A stretch of DNA of 64,000 nucleotides from Clostridium sp. (lineage in GTDB: Bacteria > Bacillota > Clostridia > Clostridiales > Clostridiaceae): assembly GCA_029851835.1 (NCBI GenBank), contig JARKVD010000011.1:62001-126000 (forward strand), read 5' to 3'. The position numbers and the translations under genes are program-made. Positions 1 to 9,220 of this stretch are shown one piece after another (position 1 is the first letter of the stretch; each line of letters starts with the position of its first letter). The notes beneath the pieces are model-generated. The model was not told where the DNA came from and did no database searches. It was given only the letters and a program-made list of their open reading frames with translations.

Positions 1-1006
1 ATAAAGTGCTCATATCTCCATGGTTTATAACAACTACATTTCCGTATCCACTCATCCAGCCTGCGTATGCTACTGTTCCTGCTTTTAATGCAAAAACTCC
101 TGCACCATGTGGTGCTCCTAAATCAAGTGCTCCGTGAGATTCCCATACACCAGTTATTGGGTTCGGTCTTGGATCAAAAGTTGAAGTAATTGGATATGCC
201 ATTCCCCCTGTAATAGAGAAAATATCTCCATTACCTGCTGTTGTTGAACCTGCATCACCTCTGCTTGGTCTTTCATTTTCAACAGCTTCTGCTTCCATTG
301 CATTGATTGCCCTAAGAAGCTCATCAAATTCAGCTTCCATTTGAGCTATTTTTGCTTCTTCAGCTGCAATATCTGATTCTAGCTCCGCAGCTAAAGCATT
401 TTTAGTAGCTGTCTTAGCATTCAACTCATTAGTTTTTGCTTCAACAACCAACTTATCATCCTCAAGTTTAGCCTTTTCAGCTTCAGCTTCTTTAGTTAAA
501 TTTGATAACTCTCTTTGATTTTTCTCAAACTCTTCCATGACCTCTTTGTCAAATTTAACCATTCTTTTTAGGGAGTCTATTCTTTTTAATAAATCAGTTA
601 TGCTTTCTGATTCTAATATGATCTGAATATAGCTTTGACCTTGACTCTTATATAAAGTTCTCATTCTTTCACTTACAATATGCTGATTATCTTCAATAGC
701 TTTTATAAGTTCCTCTGTCTTAATATTTAATTCATCTAATTTTTTATTTGCTGTGTCAATTTCTATATTTAAATCACTAATCTCTTGGTTAAGGACCTCT
801 GCCTCTTTATTTAATGCCTCAATTTCTCTAGTAACGATGTCTTTCTTGCTTTCTAGTTCATTTACCCTAGCTTTCCCTGCACCTATTTCAGCCTCCATAT
901 CAGATGATTGCTGTTTTTTATCTTCTAAATTATCTGCAAAAACTGTAGCTGAAAAAAGGCTTGTACACATTAAACATGTTATTAATATTTTTACTCGCCT
1001 ATTCAT
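1..1006 (-). CDS. M23 family peptidase with coiled-coil stalk (C-terminus off window)
   Basis: Secreted murein hydrolase or hydrolase activator of the EnvC/NlpD type. Reading leftward from the ATG at 1006 (GGAGGGG just upstream), the protein opens with a signal peptide (MNRRVKILITCLMCTSLF, then ATVFA). A long Glu/Lys-rich coiled coil covers about residues 26-245. A Gly/Ser/Thr linker follows, then the start of a LytM/M23 domain with SHGALDLGAPHG, which holds the zinc-ligand HxxxD, and VINHGDMSTL. The frame is still open at base 1, so the last catalytic His motif lies outside the window. It is not adjacent to ftsEX here. Seen: signal peptide, coiled coil, M23 start. Inferred: septal or cell-wall remodelling. 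Confidence 0.85.
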   Translation of the reverse strand, partial: MNRRVKILITCLMCTSLFSATVFADNLEDKKQQSSDMEAEIGAGKARVNELESKKDIVTREIEALNKEAEVLNQEISDLNIEIDTANKKLDELNIKTEELIKAIEDNQHIVSERMRTLYKSQGQSYIQIILESESITDLLKRIDSLKRMVKFDKEVMEEFEKNQRELSNLTKEAEAEKAKLEDDKLVVEAKTNELNAKTATKNALAAELESDIAAEEAKIAQMEAEFDELLRAINAMEAEAVENERPSRGDAGSTTAGNGDIFSITGGMAYPITSTFDPRPNPITGVWESHGALDLGAPHGAGVFALKAGTVAYAGWMSGYGNVVVINHGDMSTL

Positions 1007-1193
1007 TTTTCCCCTCCTCGTAAGTTTATTAGGATAAAAACTCCCTTTTATCATATTAGACCCTCCCCCATGCTCTGTCAACCTCACTGAAATAATTCTA
1101 AATATTCATCCTGTATTTTTACTTTTATTGATACCTTGTTTTCGTATTTTTGGATTATATTATACATATTGGTATTAAGTTTAATAAAAAAAT

Positions 1194-1221
1194 AAAAGGA
1201 GTTGCAGCTGCAACTCCTTTT
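1194..1221. terminator. Perfect 28-bp palindrome, bidirectional terminator
   Basis: AAAAGGAGTTGCAG is followed directly by its reverse complement, and the flanks are A-rich and T-rich. It sits just past the stop of the metal ATPase and upstream of the M23 gene, so it probably ends the ATPase transcript. Confidence 0.7.
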
Positions 1222-1230
1222 ATTAAATTA

Positions 1231-1270
1231 TATTTTAAAGTTTTTCAACCTATTTTAAAGTTTTTCAACC
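1231..1270. repeat. Perfect 2 x 20-bp tandem duplication at the end of the metal ATPase
   Basis: TATTTTAAAGTTTTTCAACC occurs at 1231-1250 and again at 1251-1270. The second copy encodes the last residues (KVEKL) and stop of the ATPase. The first copy is a non-coding echo just after the stop. Confidence 0.9.
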
Positions 1271-3666
1271 TTCATTACTCTCATTGCATTTAATATAGCT
1301 ATTACTGAAACTCCAACATCAGCAAATACAGCTTCCCACATAGTTGCAATTCCAAAAGCTCCAAGGATTAAGAAAATACCTTTTACTCCTAATGCAAAAA
1401 TAATATTTTGCCAAACTATAGTTTTAGTTCTCTTTGCAATTTTAATTGCGTCAGCTATTTTAGATGGTTCATCAGTCATAATAACTATATCAGCAGCCTC
1501 AATAGCAGCATCTGAACCTAAGCCACCCATTGCAATTCCAATATCTGCTCTAGCAAGAACTGGGGCATCATTTATTCCATCCCCAACAAACACAAGCTTT
1601 CCTTTTGAAGACTTCTGCTTATCTAAAGCTTCAAGTTTCTCAACCTTATCAGTAGGTAGTAACTCCGCATAAACCTGATCTAATCCAAGCTCTTTTCCAA
1701 CTTTTTCTCCAACCGCCTTAGCATCTCCTGTAAGCATCACAGTTTTCTTAACGCCAAGTGCTTTTAGACTTTGGATTGCTTTTACTGAGTCTTCCTTAAC
1801 TTCATCAGATATTACAATATATCCTGCATATTGCTTATCAACAGCTAAATGAACTACAGTACCAACTGATGACACCTGATCATAGCTTATATTTTCCTTT
1901 TTCATCAGCTTAGCATTTCCTGCTAATACTTCTTTTCCTTTTTTCATTAGCTTAAGCATTCCGCCTGAAACTTGTTCACCTTGAATTACTACTTTAGTTC
2001 CATGACCAGATATTTCATCATAGCTGTCAATTCTATTTCTATCTACTTCTTTTCCATAAGCCTTTAATATTGAAACTCCAATTGGATGATTTGAGTAACT
2101 TTCTGCAAAAGCTGCAAGCTCTAAAAGTTCTTCCTTTGAATACCCTTGTCTTGTTTCTACTTTAGTTACCTCAAATACACCTTTAGTTAAAGTTCCTGTT
2201 TTATCAAATACAACAGTTTCTACATCATTTAAAGCTTCAAGATAGTTACTTCCTTTGACAAGAACTCCTCTCTTAGATGCTCCACCAATTCCTCCAAAAA
2301 ATCCTAGAGGAATTGATATAACAAGAGCACATGGACATGAAATTACTAAGAAGATTAATGCTCTATATAACCAGTCTGAAAATACTGCTCCACCAATTAC
2401 CATTGGAGGTATTATAGCAATAGCCGCTGCTGTAATAACTACAACAGGAGTGTAGTATCTTGCAAATTTAGTAATAAAGTTTTCAGTCTCTGCTTTTCTG
2501 CTGCTTGCATTCTGAACTAAATCTAATATCTTAGAAACTGTAGACTCGCCAAATTCTTTTGCAACTTTTATTTCAAGGACACCATTTTTATTGATAAATC
2601 CGCTTAAAACTTCATTACCTGGTTCAACTTCTCTTGGTACTGACTCTCCAGTTAAAGCTGAAGTATCCATCATAGAAGTACCAGAAACAACCTTACCATC
2701 TAGAGGCACCTTTTCACCAGGCTTAACCACGATGATATCACCAATGGCAACCTCTTCTGGTGCAACCTTCTTAACTTCATCTCCAACCTTTAAATTTGCA
2801 AAATCAGGTCTTATATCCATTAATGAACTGATAGACTTTCTTGAGCGGTTAACTGCCACGCTTTGGAATAACTCCCCAACTTGGTAGAATAACATAACTC
2901 CAACACCTTCTGGAAACTCTCCAATGATGAAAGCTCCAATAGTTGCAATGGCCATTAGGAAATTCTCATCAAACACTTGACCTCTAAGAATATTCTTTGC
3001 AGCTCTAACTAAAATCTCTCCACCAACGATTAGATATGCAATTAAAAATACTACAAGCTCAGCCCAGTTTGGAAGATTAAATAAAACTCCAAATAGGAAA
3101 AACCCTCCTCCAACTCCTAACTGAATAATTTCTTTTTTATAGCTTGCTTCTTCTTCTGAGGACTCGTCCACTTTTCTCTCATTCTTAGCTTCAGTACCAT
3201 TATCAATAACCTTAACATCTGGCTCTAGCTTATTTACAATAGAAGTAGCTTCTTCAACTATTCTTCTCATTTCGTGATTACTGTCTGCTTCAATTATTAG
3301 CTTTTTAGACATAAAATCTACTGTAGAACTCCTTACCCCTGAAAGGTTTTTCACTTGATTCTCTATTTTCGCCGCACAATTTGCACAATCAAGTCCCATT
3401 AATATAAGAGTTTTCTTTACACCTTTATTCATTACCTTTTCTTTAACAATTACGTGGGATTCTATTCTATTAACAATGCTACTTACCTGTTTTAATACCA
3501 CGTCTAAGTCCTGTCCACCTTCAGTTTCAATAGAAAGTGTTTTTGTCATGAAGTTCATAGTAGCAGTTATACCACTAATTTTGTTTACCTCTGTTTCAAT
3601 TTTAGTTGCGCAGTTAGCACATTCTAATCCTTCTAAAATTAGCTCTTTTTTCTGATTATCTGTCAT
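1255..3666 (-). CDS. Heavy-metal translocating P1B-type ATPase (Cd/Zn/Pb exporter type)
   Basis: Membrane pump that exports soft divalent metal ions using ATP. Two N-terminal heavy-metal-associated domains carry CxxC (LECANC near residue 16, LDCANC near residue 92). After a charged linker come the membrane segments, the TGES actuator motif, the SCPCAL ion-binding helix, the DKTGTLT phosphorylation site and GDGINDAPVL. The CPC motif with Cys-rich HMA domains fits the CadA/ZntA group better than CopA, but metal choice is inferred. The ATG at 3666 is preferred: GGGGAGG lies 9 nt upstream, while the ATG at 3672 is too close. A strong promoter and an ArsR/SmtB-like operator precede it; no arsR-family gene is in this window. 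Confidence 0.93.
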   Translation of the reverse strand: MTDNQKKELILEGLECANCATKIETEVNKISGITATMNFMTKTLSIETEGGQDLDVVLKQVSSIVNRIESHVIVKEKVMNKGVKKTLILMGLDCANCAAKIENQVKNLSGVRSSTVDFMSKKLIIEADSNHEMRRIVEEATSIVNKLEPDVKVIDNGTEAKNERKVDESSEEEASYKKEIIQLGVGGGFFLFGVLFNLPNWAELVVFLIAYLIVGGEILVRAAKNILRGQVFDENFLMAIATIGAFIIGEFPEGVGVMLFYQVGELFQSVAVNRSRKSISSLMDIRPDFANLKVGDEVKKVAPEEVAIGDIIVVKPGEKVPLDGKVVSGTSMMDTSALTGESVPREVEPGNEVLSGFINKNGVLEIKVAKEFGESTVSKILDLVQNASSRKAETENFITKFARYYTPVVVITAAAIAIIPPMVIGGAVFSDWLYRALIFLVISCPCALVISIPLGFFGGIGGASKRGVLVKGSNYLEALNDVETVVFDKTGTLTKGVFEVTKVETRQGYSKEELLELAAFAESYSNHPIGVSILKAYGKEVDRNRIDSYDEISGHGTKVVIQGEQVSGGMLKLMKKGKEVLAGNAKLMKKENISYDQVSSVGTVVHLAVDKQYAGYIVISDEVKEDSVKAIQSLKALGVKKTVMLTGDAKAVGEKVGKELGLDQVYAELLPTDKVEKLEALDKQKSSKGKLVFVGDGINDAPVLARADIGIAMGGLGSDAAIEAADIVIMTDEPSKIADAIKIAKRTKTIVWQNIIFALGVKGIFLILGAFGIATMWEAVFADVGVSVIAILNAMRVMKVEKL

Positions 3667-3691
3667 ATACATTCGCCTCCCCTTGATTGAA

Positions 3692-3752
3692 TATATGAGC
3701 AATCGTTCATACGTTATATTTTCATTATATGCACATAATATGCAATTGTCAA
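3692..3752 (-). promoter_or_regulatory. Metal ATPase promoter with ArsR/SmtB-type operator
   Basis: On the minus strand the -35 TTGACA is at 3747-3752 and the -10 TATAAT at 3724-3729, with a 17-bp spacer: a consensus sigma-A promoter. Over and just after the start point (3692-3712) lies the imperfect palindrome TATGAGCA...GTTCATA. This resembles the CzrA/CadC/SmtB 12-2-12 box, so metal-dependent derepression is likely. Confidence 0.7.
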
Positions 3753-3811
3753 TTGATTATTTAAAATTATTATTCCTCAAAAACTCCTAAAAAAACACTT
3801 AAATCTTCATA

Positions 3812-3841
3812 ATAAAAAAAATTCTCCACATGGTGAAGAAC
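3812..3841 (-). terminator. Terminator of the amidohydrolase gene
   Basis: On the minus strand TTCTTCAC-CATG-TGGAGAA is followed by a run of eight T. It lies about 60 bases after the ancestral stop of the broken amidohydrolase. Confidence 0.6.
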
Positions 3842-3900
3842 TTTTTAAATAATATTATTCTATAATCATTTAATAATAACTTATACTTTTTTCTTTAATA

Positions 3901-5163
3901 TTAAAATTCTGATCTTACATAAGAATTTTTTATAATCTCTCCTTCCTTCATAATAATATCCATATTTTCAACTGCTATTTCTCGGATATCTTTTAAGGGA
4001 TTTCCACTTATAACTAGTAAATCTGCAAATTTTCCTTTTTCTAATGTCCCTGTAATATCTCAAACCTTAAGCATCTCAGCCCCTATTTTGGTCGCAGCCA
4101 TTATGGTATCCATTGGTGATATACCTGCTTTTTCAACAAAGGAATACATTTCTCCAATAGCAGTTATACCGTAAGGTGTAAGACTTGAACAAAAGGAGTC
4201 AGAACCAATAGTTAATCCAATGCCTTTAGCCTTTGCTCTTCTTAAATTACCGTAAACACGGTTAAGCTCTTTTTCAGCAACGGTGTCTCCTGGGTATTTG
4301 TCATGAACCTCTGGAATGTATGGCGGAGCATAGGTTTTGAACCATTCATTAAGGAATTGGATAGTTGGACAAAAGTAGATATTCTTTTCTGCCATTATGT
4401 CTAAACATTCCTCATTAAGAGTTTGTCCATGTATTATTAAATGAACTCCAGCTCTTGCTGAATCAAGGGCTCCACCATAACCTTCCGCATGGGACCATAC
4501 AGGAATACCAACCATATTACATTCATCCACCACAGCCTGAATTTCTTCTAAGGTGTAATGTTGGTGAAGCTTTTTATCCCATCTCCAAATTCCACCACCT
4601 GTTGACCATATTTTAATGGCATCTGGATTCTCTCTTAATCTTCTTCTAACAGCCTTACGTAAATCCCAAGGTCCGTCTACACGCTCTGCCCAAGGATGAG
4701 ATTCCTCATTATACCATAATGGTAGTCTGTGAGAATCTCCATGTCCACAGGTACGTGCAAAGCCTAAACCAGTTCCAACCACGCGAGGTCCCTTCATAAC
4801 TCCAGCTTCAATCATATTACGAATATGTAGCCCTGAACGAGAAATCTCACCAACGGTAGTTAATCCATGCTCAAGACATTCATGGGCCTGTTGTACCGCA
4901 ACCACAGTCTTCTGTATTGGATCTTCTAATACCCAATCGCTGTCGTTCTCTGTAAGATTTCCCGAGAAATGAAGATGGCTATCAATAAGTCCAGGCATTA
5001 TTGTTTTTCCTTCTATATTAATTCTTTTATAATCTTCTTCAAATTCTATTTGAGTACCTGCATACTCTATTTTCTTATCAACTACTAAAACTAAAGAATT
5101 TTCAATTGGTTCCTTACCTGTGCCATCAATAAGTAAGCCCCCACTGAAAGCGTATTTGGTCAT
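3901..5163 (-). pseudogene. Amidohydrolase (imidazolonepropionase/prolidase-like) with an in-frame TGA
   Basis: Metal-dependent amidohydrolase of the TIM-barrel superfamily. Visible are the HxH zinc motif (DSHLHFSG, about residue 62), the likely carboxylated Lys in AIKIWSTGGG, His residues in WSHAEGYG and IIHGQTL, and the late Asp in IGSDSFCSS. The frame stops at a TGA (4060-4062) after EMLKV. The same frame then continues for about 52 codons with the expected family C-terminus (GTLEKGKFADLLVISGNPL) and ends at TAA 3901-3903. Trp (TGG) is a plausible ancestral codon at the TGA. The product up to the TGA lacks the last beta strands, so it is probably impaired. The start at 5163 is chosen because GGGGG is 7 nt away; the ATG at 5169 is too close. 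Confidence 0.85.
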
Positions 5164-5378
5164 TTTCATTCCCCCTTAATTTAACCTCTACGAATTATTC
5201 CCATTTATTTCTTATGTGTATATTATACCCAAATATCCTTCACTCCTAAAGTAATCTTTTTATTTATTATTTAAAGATTTCTATAAAATTTATTGGCCTT
5301 GATATAGAAATTAAAAGCAAAGAAAAAAGATGCCCATCCTCACAAGATTAGCATATTCTCTTAATTATATTAACTTAC

Positions 5379-5966
5379 CTATCTTCCATCATAGCTACAA
5401 GTTCCTAAAATTTCTCCTGTTTCTTCATTAACTACTATAATTGAGCTTTTACTTGCTTCACTGGTGTTAACAATATACTTTAGCTCCTCAGCCTGCTCTT
5501 CCAAAAAAACTTTAATACTTTCATCATTTATCTGCATTTTTATATTTTCACTGCCATCCTTATCCGTTGTTGCTGCTACACTTATACCTGTACTAACAAA
5601 TATAATTGCACAAACTAACAAACCACCGAAAACTTTATTCAACCTGTTAGACTTTCTCGCATTCACCATCATTGTAAGCCTCCTTTTTATATATTTTTTA
5701 TCATTACACAAATAGAAACATAAAAAATTGGGAGCATCACTAACTCGGTCAAGAATACTTATTATTGTCTCACCATATTCTTTTCTTTTATCATAAGACA
5801 TATTTTCAACAACAATTTCATCACAAGATATTTCACAGCTTTTTTCAAATAAATTATTCATTATATAAATTAATGGATTAAACCAATGAATTGTAGAAAT
5901 AAGTATTTTTATTAATTTAAACAATAAATCTTTTCTCTTATGTATAAAAATACCTGACCCGTAGAA
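5379..5966 (-). pseudogene. Remnant of a BlaR1/MecR1-type M56 membrane peptidase
   Basis: The open frame reads HKRKDLLFKLIKILIST, then IHWFNPLIYIMNN and CEISCDEIVV. This is the stretch that normally follows the HExxH zinc motif of antirepressor peptidases of the BlaR1 family. The N-terminal membrane helices and HExxH itself are absent, and the upstream frame degenerates near a small hairpin at 5957-5975. The C-terminal part has one membrane helix (FGGLLVCAIIFVSTGISV) and a short extracellular tail. The only starts are a TTG at 5924 or internal codons, so it is a truncated, probably inactive gene. No blaI-type repressor is adjacent. Confidence 0.6.
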
Positions 5967-6013
5967 ATTACGGGTGATCCCCCATATTAAATTAAAACTT
6001 TAAAATCCACAAA

Positions 6014-6043
6014 AAAGAAGCCTCTTCTTAAAGATGCTTCTTT
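6014..6043 (-). terminator. Terminator after the exported protein
   Basis: The arms AAAGAAGC (6014-6021) and GCTTCTTT (6036-6043) flank a 14-nt loop. On the minus strand they are followed by TTTTTTGTGG. Confidence 0.5.
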
Positions 6044-6061
6044 CACTTGCGACCTTTTAAT

Positions 6062-6661
6062 TTATCTTGCCTTATGAACGTATGGAGTTTCAAAGGACTT
6101 TTTCATTTGCTTAATTATTTTATCAAACTCCTTTGAGTCTTCCTTTGGATATCCAATAATAAAGGTATTAATTGAACCATCTCCAACAACTTCATAAATA
6201 TAATAGCTGTTACTTCCATTTTCAGCAGCTATCATAAAGGAATTATCTATACGCTTCTTATAAACAACACCTCTTGTATTGTTTAAATAACCTTCATAAA
6301 GCTCCTTTGAAGTTTTGTGAAGGGCATTATTAACACCTGAAAGAATTACTACCACAGTATTCTCCTTATTTTGGAGTATTATGCCATCTCCATTCTGACT
6401 TTCCTTCATCTCCGTTAAAAAAGATGGATACTCAATAGAAAAACCATACCGTGGATTTTCATATTTATTGTAAGTGTAATCTCCATACTTGCTTCCATTC
6501 ATATTAATTACATCATCGGTAATAACACTTGCAGCCGGTGCGGAATCATTTCCTGCATCGCTGTCCTTACTGATGCCTTCTCTTAAGTTACCTATCAAAG
6601 GCGCTGAAACCACTACAGCAAGGATAAGGGTTATGACCAAAAACTTCGTGTCCTTTTTCAT
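6062..6661 (-). CDS. Membrane-anchored exported protein, PsbP-like fold suspected
   Basis: A 199-residue protein starting at ATG 6661 behind GGAGGAG. It has an uncleaved-looking N-terminal helix (about residues 7-25) and a low-complexity Asp/Ser/Ala linker. The globular domain begins YENPRYGFSIEYPSFL, a pattern common in PsbP/MOG1-like extracytoplasmic domains of Firmicutes. There is no lipobox Cys and no catalytic motif that I recognise. It is a monocistronic unit with its own terminator and a convergent remnant downstream. Function unknown; the fold guess rests on one motif. Confidence 0.7.
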   Translation of the reverse strand: MKKDTKFLVITLILAVVVSAPLIGNLREGISKDSDAGNDSAPAASVITDDVINMNGSKYGDYTYNKYENPRYGFSIEYPSFLTEMKESQNGDGIILQNKENTVVVILSGVNNALHKTSKELYEGYLNNTRGVVYKKRIDNSFMIAAENGSNSYYIYEVVGDGSINTFIIGYPKEDSKEFDKIIKQMKKSFETPYVHKAR

Positions 6662-6806
6662 AAAACTCCTCCTTTACTTAAAGTATTTCTAAATATACTA
6701 ATTTACATACACTTTAAGTAAAAAAAGGATAAGCTAATTATATCTATTTAAAATAATACAATTTTTATGTAAAATAATATAAAAAGCAAAGTAAAGGAGT
6801 AATCAT

Positions 6807-7334
6807 ATGCCTAAACTAAGAAAAATGCTGGGAAGTGCAGATTCCCCATACATAATATCTTTAATGAGAGCCATAGAAACTCAAAGTAAGACCACAATCA
6901 TTACTTGGTCTGTTAAATATGCAGAAGAACATATTCTACCTATTTATGAAAAAGCTTATCCCGAAGATCAACGTCTAAAAAATGCTCTTGATGCCTCAAT
7001 GAACTATATTCAAGGATATATGAAATTAGCTGATGCTAAAAAGTTAGTTCGTGAAGCTCAAGCTGCAGGAAAAGAAGCCGAAGGTAATCCAGTAGCACAA
7101 GCTGCTGCAAGAGCCTGCGCCCAAGCTGCAGCCACAATTACCACAATAACTAACTCTTTAGCTGTTGCCTTTTATGGTGCAGCTGCCATCGCTTACGACC
7201 GTGTTGGCCTTGAAGAATCTTCTGAGATTTACGACCAAATAGCCGCAGAGGTTTGTGCCAAATATGAAGCTGAACTTCATGAAATCGCAGTAGAAAATGA
7301 GCCAAATCCAGCTAAGATCAATTGGAACTGTTAA
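6807..7334 (+). CDS. Imm5-like putative immunity protein
   Basis: A 175-residue soluble, helical, Ala-rich protein starting at ATG 6807 with AAAGGAG upstream. The core (ITWSVKYAEEHILPIYEKAYPEDQR, broken here after 20 residues in the family motif, then ARACAQAAATITTITNSLAVAFYGA) resembles the Imm5 family of polymorphic-toxin immunity proteins. These are often annotated simply as putative immunity protein. No toxin, secretion gene or WXG protein is nearby, so the cognate partner, if any, is elsewhere. Family assignment is from recall of the Ala-rich pattern; the immunity role is family-level knowledge only. Confidence 0.5.
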   Translation: MPKLRKMLGSADSPYIISLMRAIETQSKTTIITWSVKYAEEHILPIYEKAYPEDQRLKNALDASMNYIQGYMKLADAKKLVREAQAAGKEAEGNPVAQAAARACAQAAATITTITNSLAVAFYGAAAIAYDRVGLEESSEIYDQIAAEVCAKYEAELHEIAVENEPNPAKINWNC

Positions 7335-7342
7335 AATAAAAT

Positions 7343-7400
7343 ACTGTCCATGATAAACCCATTTCTGTCTAACTCACAGATTTTGTTTACCATGGACAGT
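7343..7400. other. Long inverted repeat after the Imm5-like gene
   Basis: ACTGTCCATG (7343-7352) and CATGGACAGT (7391-7400) form a perfect 10-bp stem. The 38-nt loop itself contains TCTGT...ACAGA. It may be a structured terminator, although a clear T-run is missing. Confidence 0.45.
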
Positions 7401-7605
7401 CTGCCACATCAATAAAGACATCATTGATTATTCTTATCTCATTCAATATCTCTTAATTATTAATTCTTCGCACTTCAACTTATTCCTCCGCATTAAATAC
7501 ACAATTATAGCTTCAGTGAAAATTGCATCTAAACTCTTATACTAAATCTAATTTAAAAGAGTATAATTATTATATCTATACCCTTTACGCTTTAGGAGGT
7601 TTTTT

Positions 7606-8358
7606 ATGTTAATGTTGTATTTCTCTGGGACAGGAAATTCTAAATATATAGCAAATAGCTTTAGTAAAAAAACTGGAGCTCATTGTTATTCAATTGAAAC
7701 TAACATGAATTTTACAAAAGAACTATTAAATCATGATACCATTGCTTTTTGCTATCCCATTTACGGTGGATGCGTTCCAAGAATAATGAGAGAGTTTGTT
7801 TTTGCTCATATACAAGACCTTAAGGGTAAAAAGCTTATAATCTTCTGCACTCAGCTCATATTTTCAGGGGATGGTGCCAGAGCTTTTATGGATTTATTGC
7901 CTAAGAACTATGTTAAGGTTATTTATGCAGAGCATTTTAACATGCCAAATAACCTTTGTAATACACCTATATTTCCTGTTAAAAATGGAGCTAATATTAA
8001 GAAATATGTTGGCAAAGCTGAAGTTAAGATGGATATAGTTTGCAAAAATATAAAGGAAGGCAAGGTTATAAAAAGAGGCTTTAACAGCTTTTCTCATGCT
8101 ATTGGATTGAGTCAAAGCTCCTATTGGCCTGCTGTTGAAGAAAAGAACAAGTCCTCTGTAAAAGTTCATGAATCTTGCATTAATTGTGGTTTGTGCGTAA
8201 AGCTATGCCCAATGAAAAACCTAGTTAAAAGCTCTGATGGCATAAATCACCTTAACAATTGCACCCTCTGCTATAGATGTGTCAATGCTTGTCCTTATCA
8301 AGCAATAACTGTTTTGCGACATAAAAAACCTAAGGTTCAGTATAAAGGAATTAAATAG
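7606..8358 (+). CDS. EFR1 family flavodoxin-ferredoxin fusion protein
   Basis: Cytoplasmic electron carrier. The N-terminal flavodoxin-like half starts MLMLYFSGTGNSKYIA, the FMN phosphate loop. The C-terminal half carries two [4Fe-4S] ferredoxin motifs, CINCGLCVKLCPMKN (about residue 190) and CTLCYRCVNACPYQA (about residue 220). Length (250 residues) fits the EFR1 family common in anaerobic Firmicutes. It starts at ATG 7606 after TAGGAGG and ends just before a strong bidirectional terminator. It is monocistronic, with no partner oxidoreductase adjacent, so the redox partners are unknown. Confidence 0.88.
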   Translation: MLMLYFSGTGNSKYIANSFSKKTGAHCYSIETNMNFTKELLNHDTIAFCYPIYGGCVPRIMREFVFAHIQDLKGKKLIIFCTQLIFSGDGARAFMDLLPKNYVKVIYAEHFNMPNNLCNTPIFPVKNGANIKKYVGKAEVKMDIVCKNIKEGKVIKRGFNSFSHAIGLSQSSYWPAVEEKNKSSVKVHESCINCGLCVKLCPMKNLVKSSDGINHLNNCTLCYRCVNACPYQAITVLRHKKPKVQYKGIK

Positions 8359-8367
8359 TAAATCTAA

Positions 8368-8395
8368 AGAGTAGATACCTTAAAAACATCTACTC
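8368..8395. terminator. Bidirectional terminator between EFR1 and NlpC/P60 genes
   Basis: AGAGTAGAT...ATCTACTCT stem followed by CCTTTTTT on the plus strand, with an A-rich flank for the convergent gene. Confidence 0.75.
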
Positions 8396-8402
8396 TCCTT
8401 TT

Positions 8403-9038
8403 TTAACTTTCATCTTTAACTTCCTTTATATAATCAATAGGTCTATAAATATCCGCGAATCTCTCTAACCCCAGATTTTCAATCTTAACTCCTCCATCTG
8501 GATAAGGCTTTTTATTAGCAGAGTTAATTATCTTTCCGTCCCCTATATACATAACTACATGACCTGGCGTAAAAATTATGTCTCCAGGCTGAAGGTTCTT
8601 CCAAGAAACTTTATAATCTTTAAGAACTTCTTGCTGTTCTGTGGTGGAGTAACCTATAAACACATCCGTTAGCTCCTTGTAAACCCAATAGGTTAACCCA
8701 GAACAATCAAAAGCCTGCTTACCTATATATTCCTCATGGTCCAAAGGATAATAATCCTCACCATACCAAGATATAAGTTCATTTAATCTTTCTTCAGTCA
8801 TGATCTCTCCCTTACCGCCCCACACATATTCAAGGCCAACCTTTTCTTTTGCCAGCGCAATTACTTCATCTACAAAGTATTCATCATCAATAGTCATGTT
8901 ATTTCTTTCATTTTTATAAATATTATCAAGATAAATATTGCAGCCTATAAATAATATTACAAACACACCTATGAAGCCTATAAACTTAATTAATGTTTTC
9001 TTCTGTTGTCTTTTTCTTCCCATCTTAAATTTCCCCAT
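8403..9038 (-). CDS. Membrane-anchored NlpC/P60 cysteine peptidase
   Basis: Cell-wall endopeptidase (D-Glu-DAP type bond by family). A cytoplasmic basic N-terminus and one membrane helix (about residues 14-32) are followed by the catalytic domain: FDCSGLTYWVY holds the nucleophilic Cys, PGHVVMYIGDGKI the His, and NSANKKPYP the third polar residue. The insertion between YVWGGKG and the Cys (about 35 residues) is longer than usual. It starts at ATG 9038 with GGAGTGG 6 nt upstream. No SH3 or LysM wall-binding domain is present, so membrane anchoring probably sets its location. Confidence 0.85.
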   Translation of the reverse strand: MGKFKMGRKRQQKKTLIKFIGFIGVFVILFIGCNIYLDNIYKNERNNMTIDDEYFVDEVIALAKEKVGLEYVWGGKGEIMTEERLNELISWYGEDYYPLDHEEYIGKQAFDCSGLTYWVYKELTDVFIGYSTTEQQEVLKDYKVSWKNLQPGDIIFTPGHVVMYIGDGKIINSANKKPYPDGGVKIENLGLERFADIYRPIDYIKEVKDES

Positions 9039-9166
9039 TTTTAACCACTCCTTAAGTAAATCTTACCATCTTACTCATTCTGATTTATTACTTATTTCTT
9101 AATTTTCCCATTTGTTTTTTCTTTAAAATATCTGTTGTTTCTTTAATAGATTATATTAATACATAT

Positions 9167-9207
9167 CTAAAAAAGACCATATCTGTTTTAAAACAAATAT
9201 GGTCTTA
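9167..9207. terminator. Hairpin terminator in the 9.04-9.46 kb gap
   Basis: AAGACCATAT (9173-9182) pairs with ATATGGTCTT (9197-9206), with A-rich sequence on the left. It probably terminates a lost gene on the minus strand, the remnant at 9221-9388. Confidence 0.6.
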
Positions 9208-9220
9208 TCCATAATAACCT

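Noticed and set aside
753-1037. Plus-strand open frame of 94 codons
   Set aside because: It is antisense to the signal peptide and coiled coil of the M23 peptidase, whose composition keeps the other strand open.
2255-2887. Plus-strand frames of 66 and 98 codons
   Set aside because: Antisense to the conserved P-type ATPase motifs; no ribosome site.
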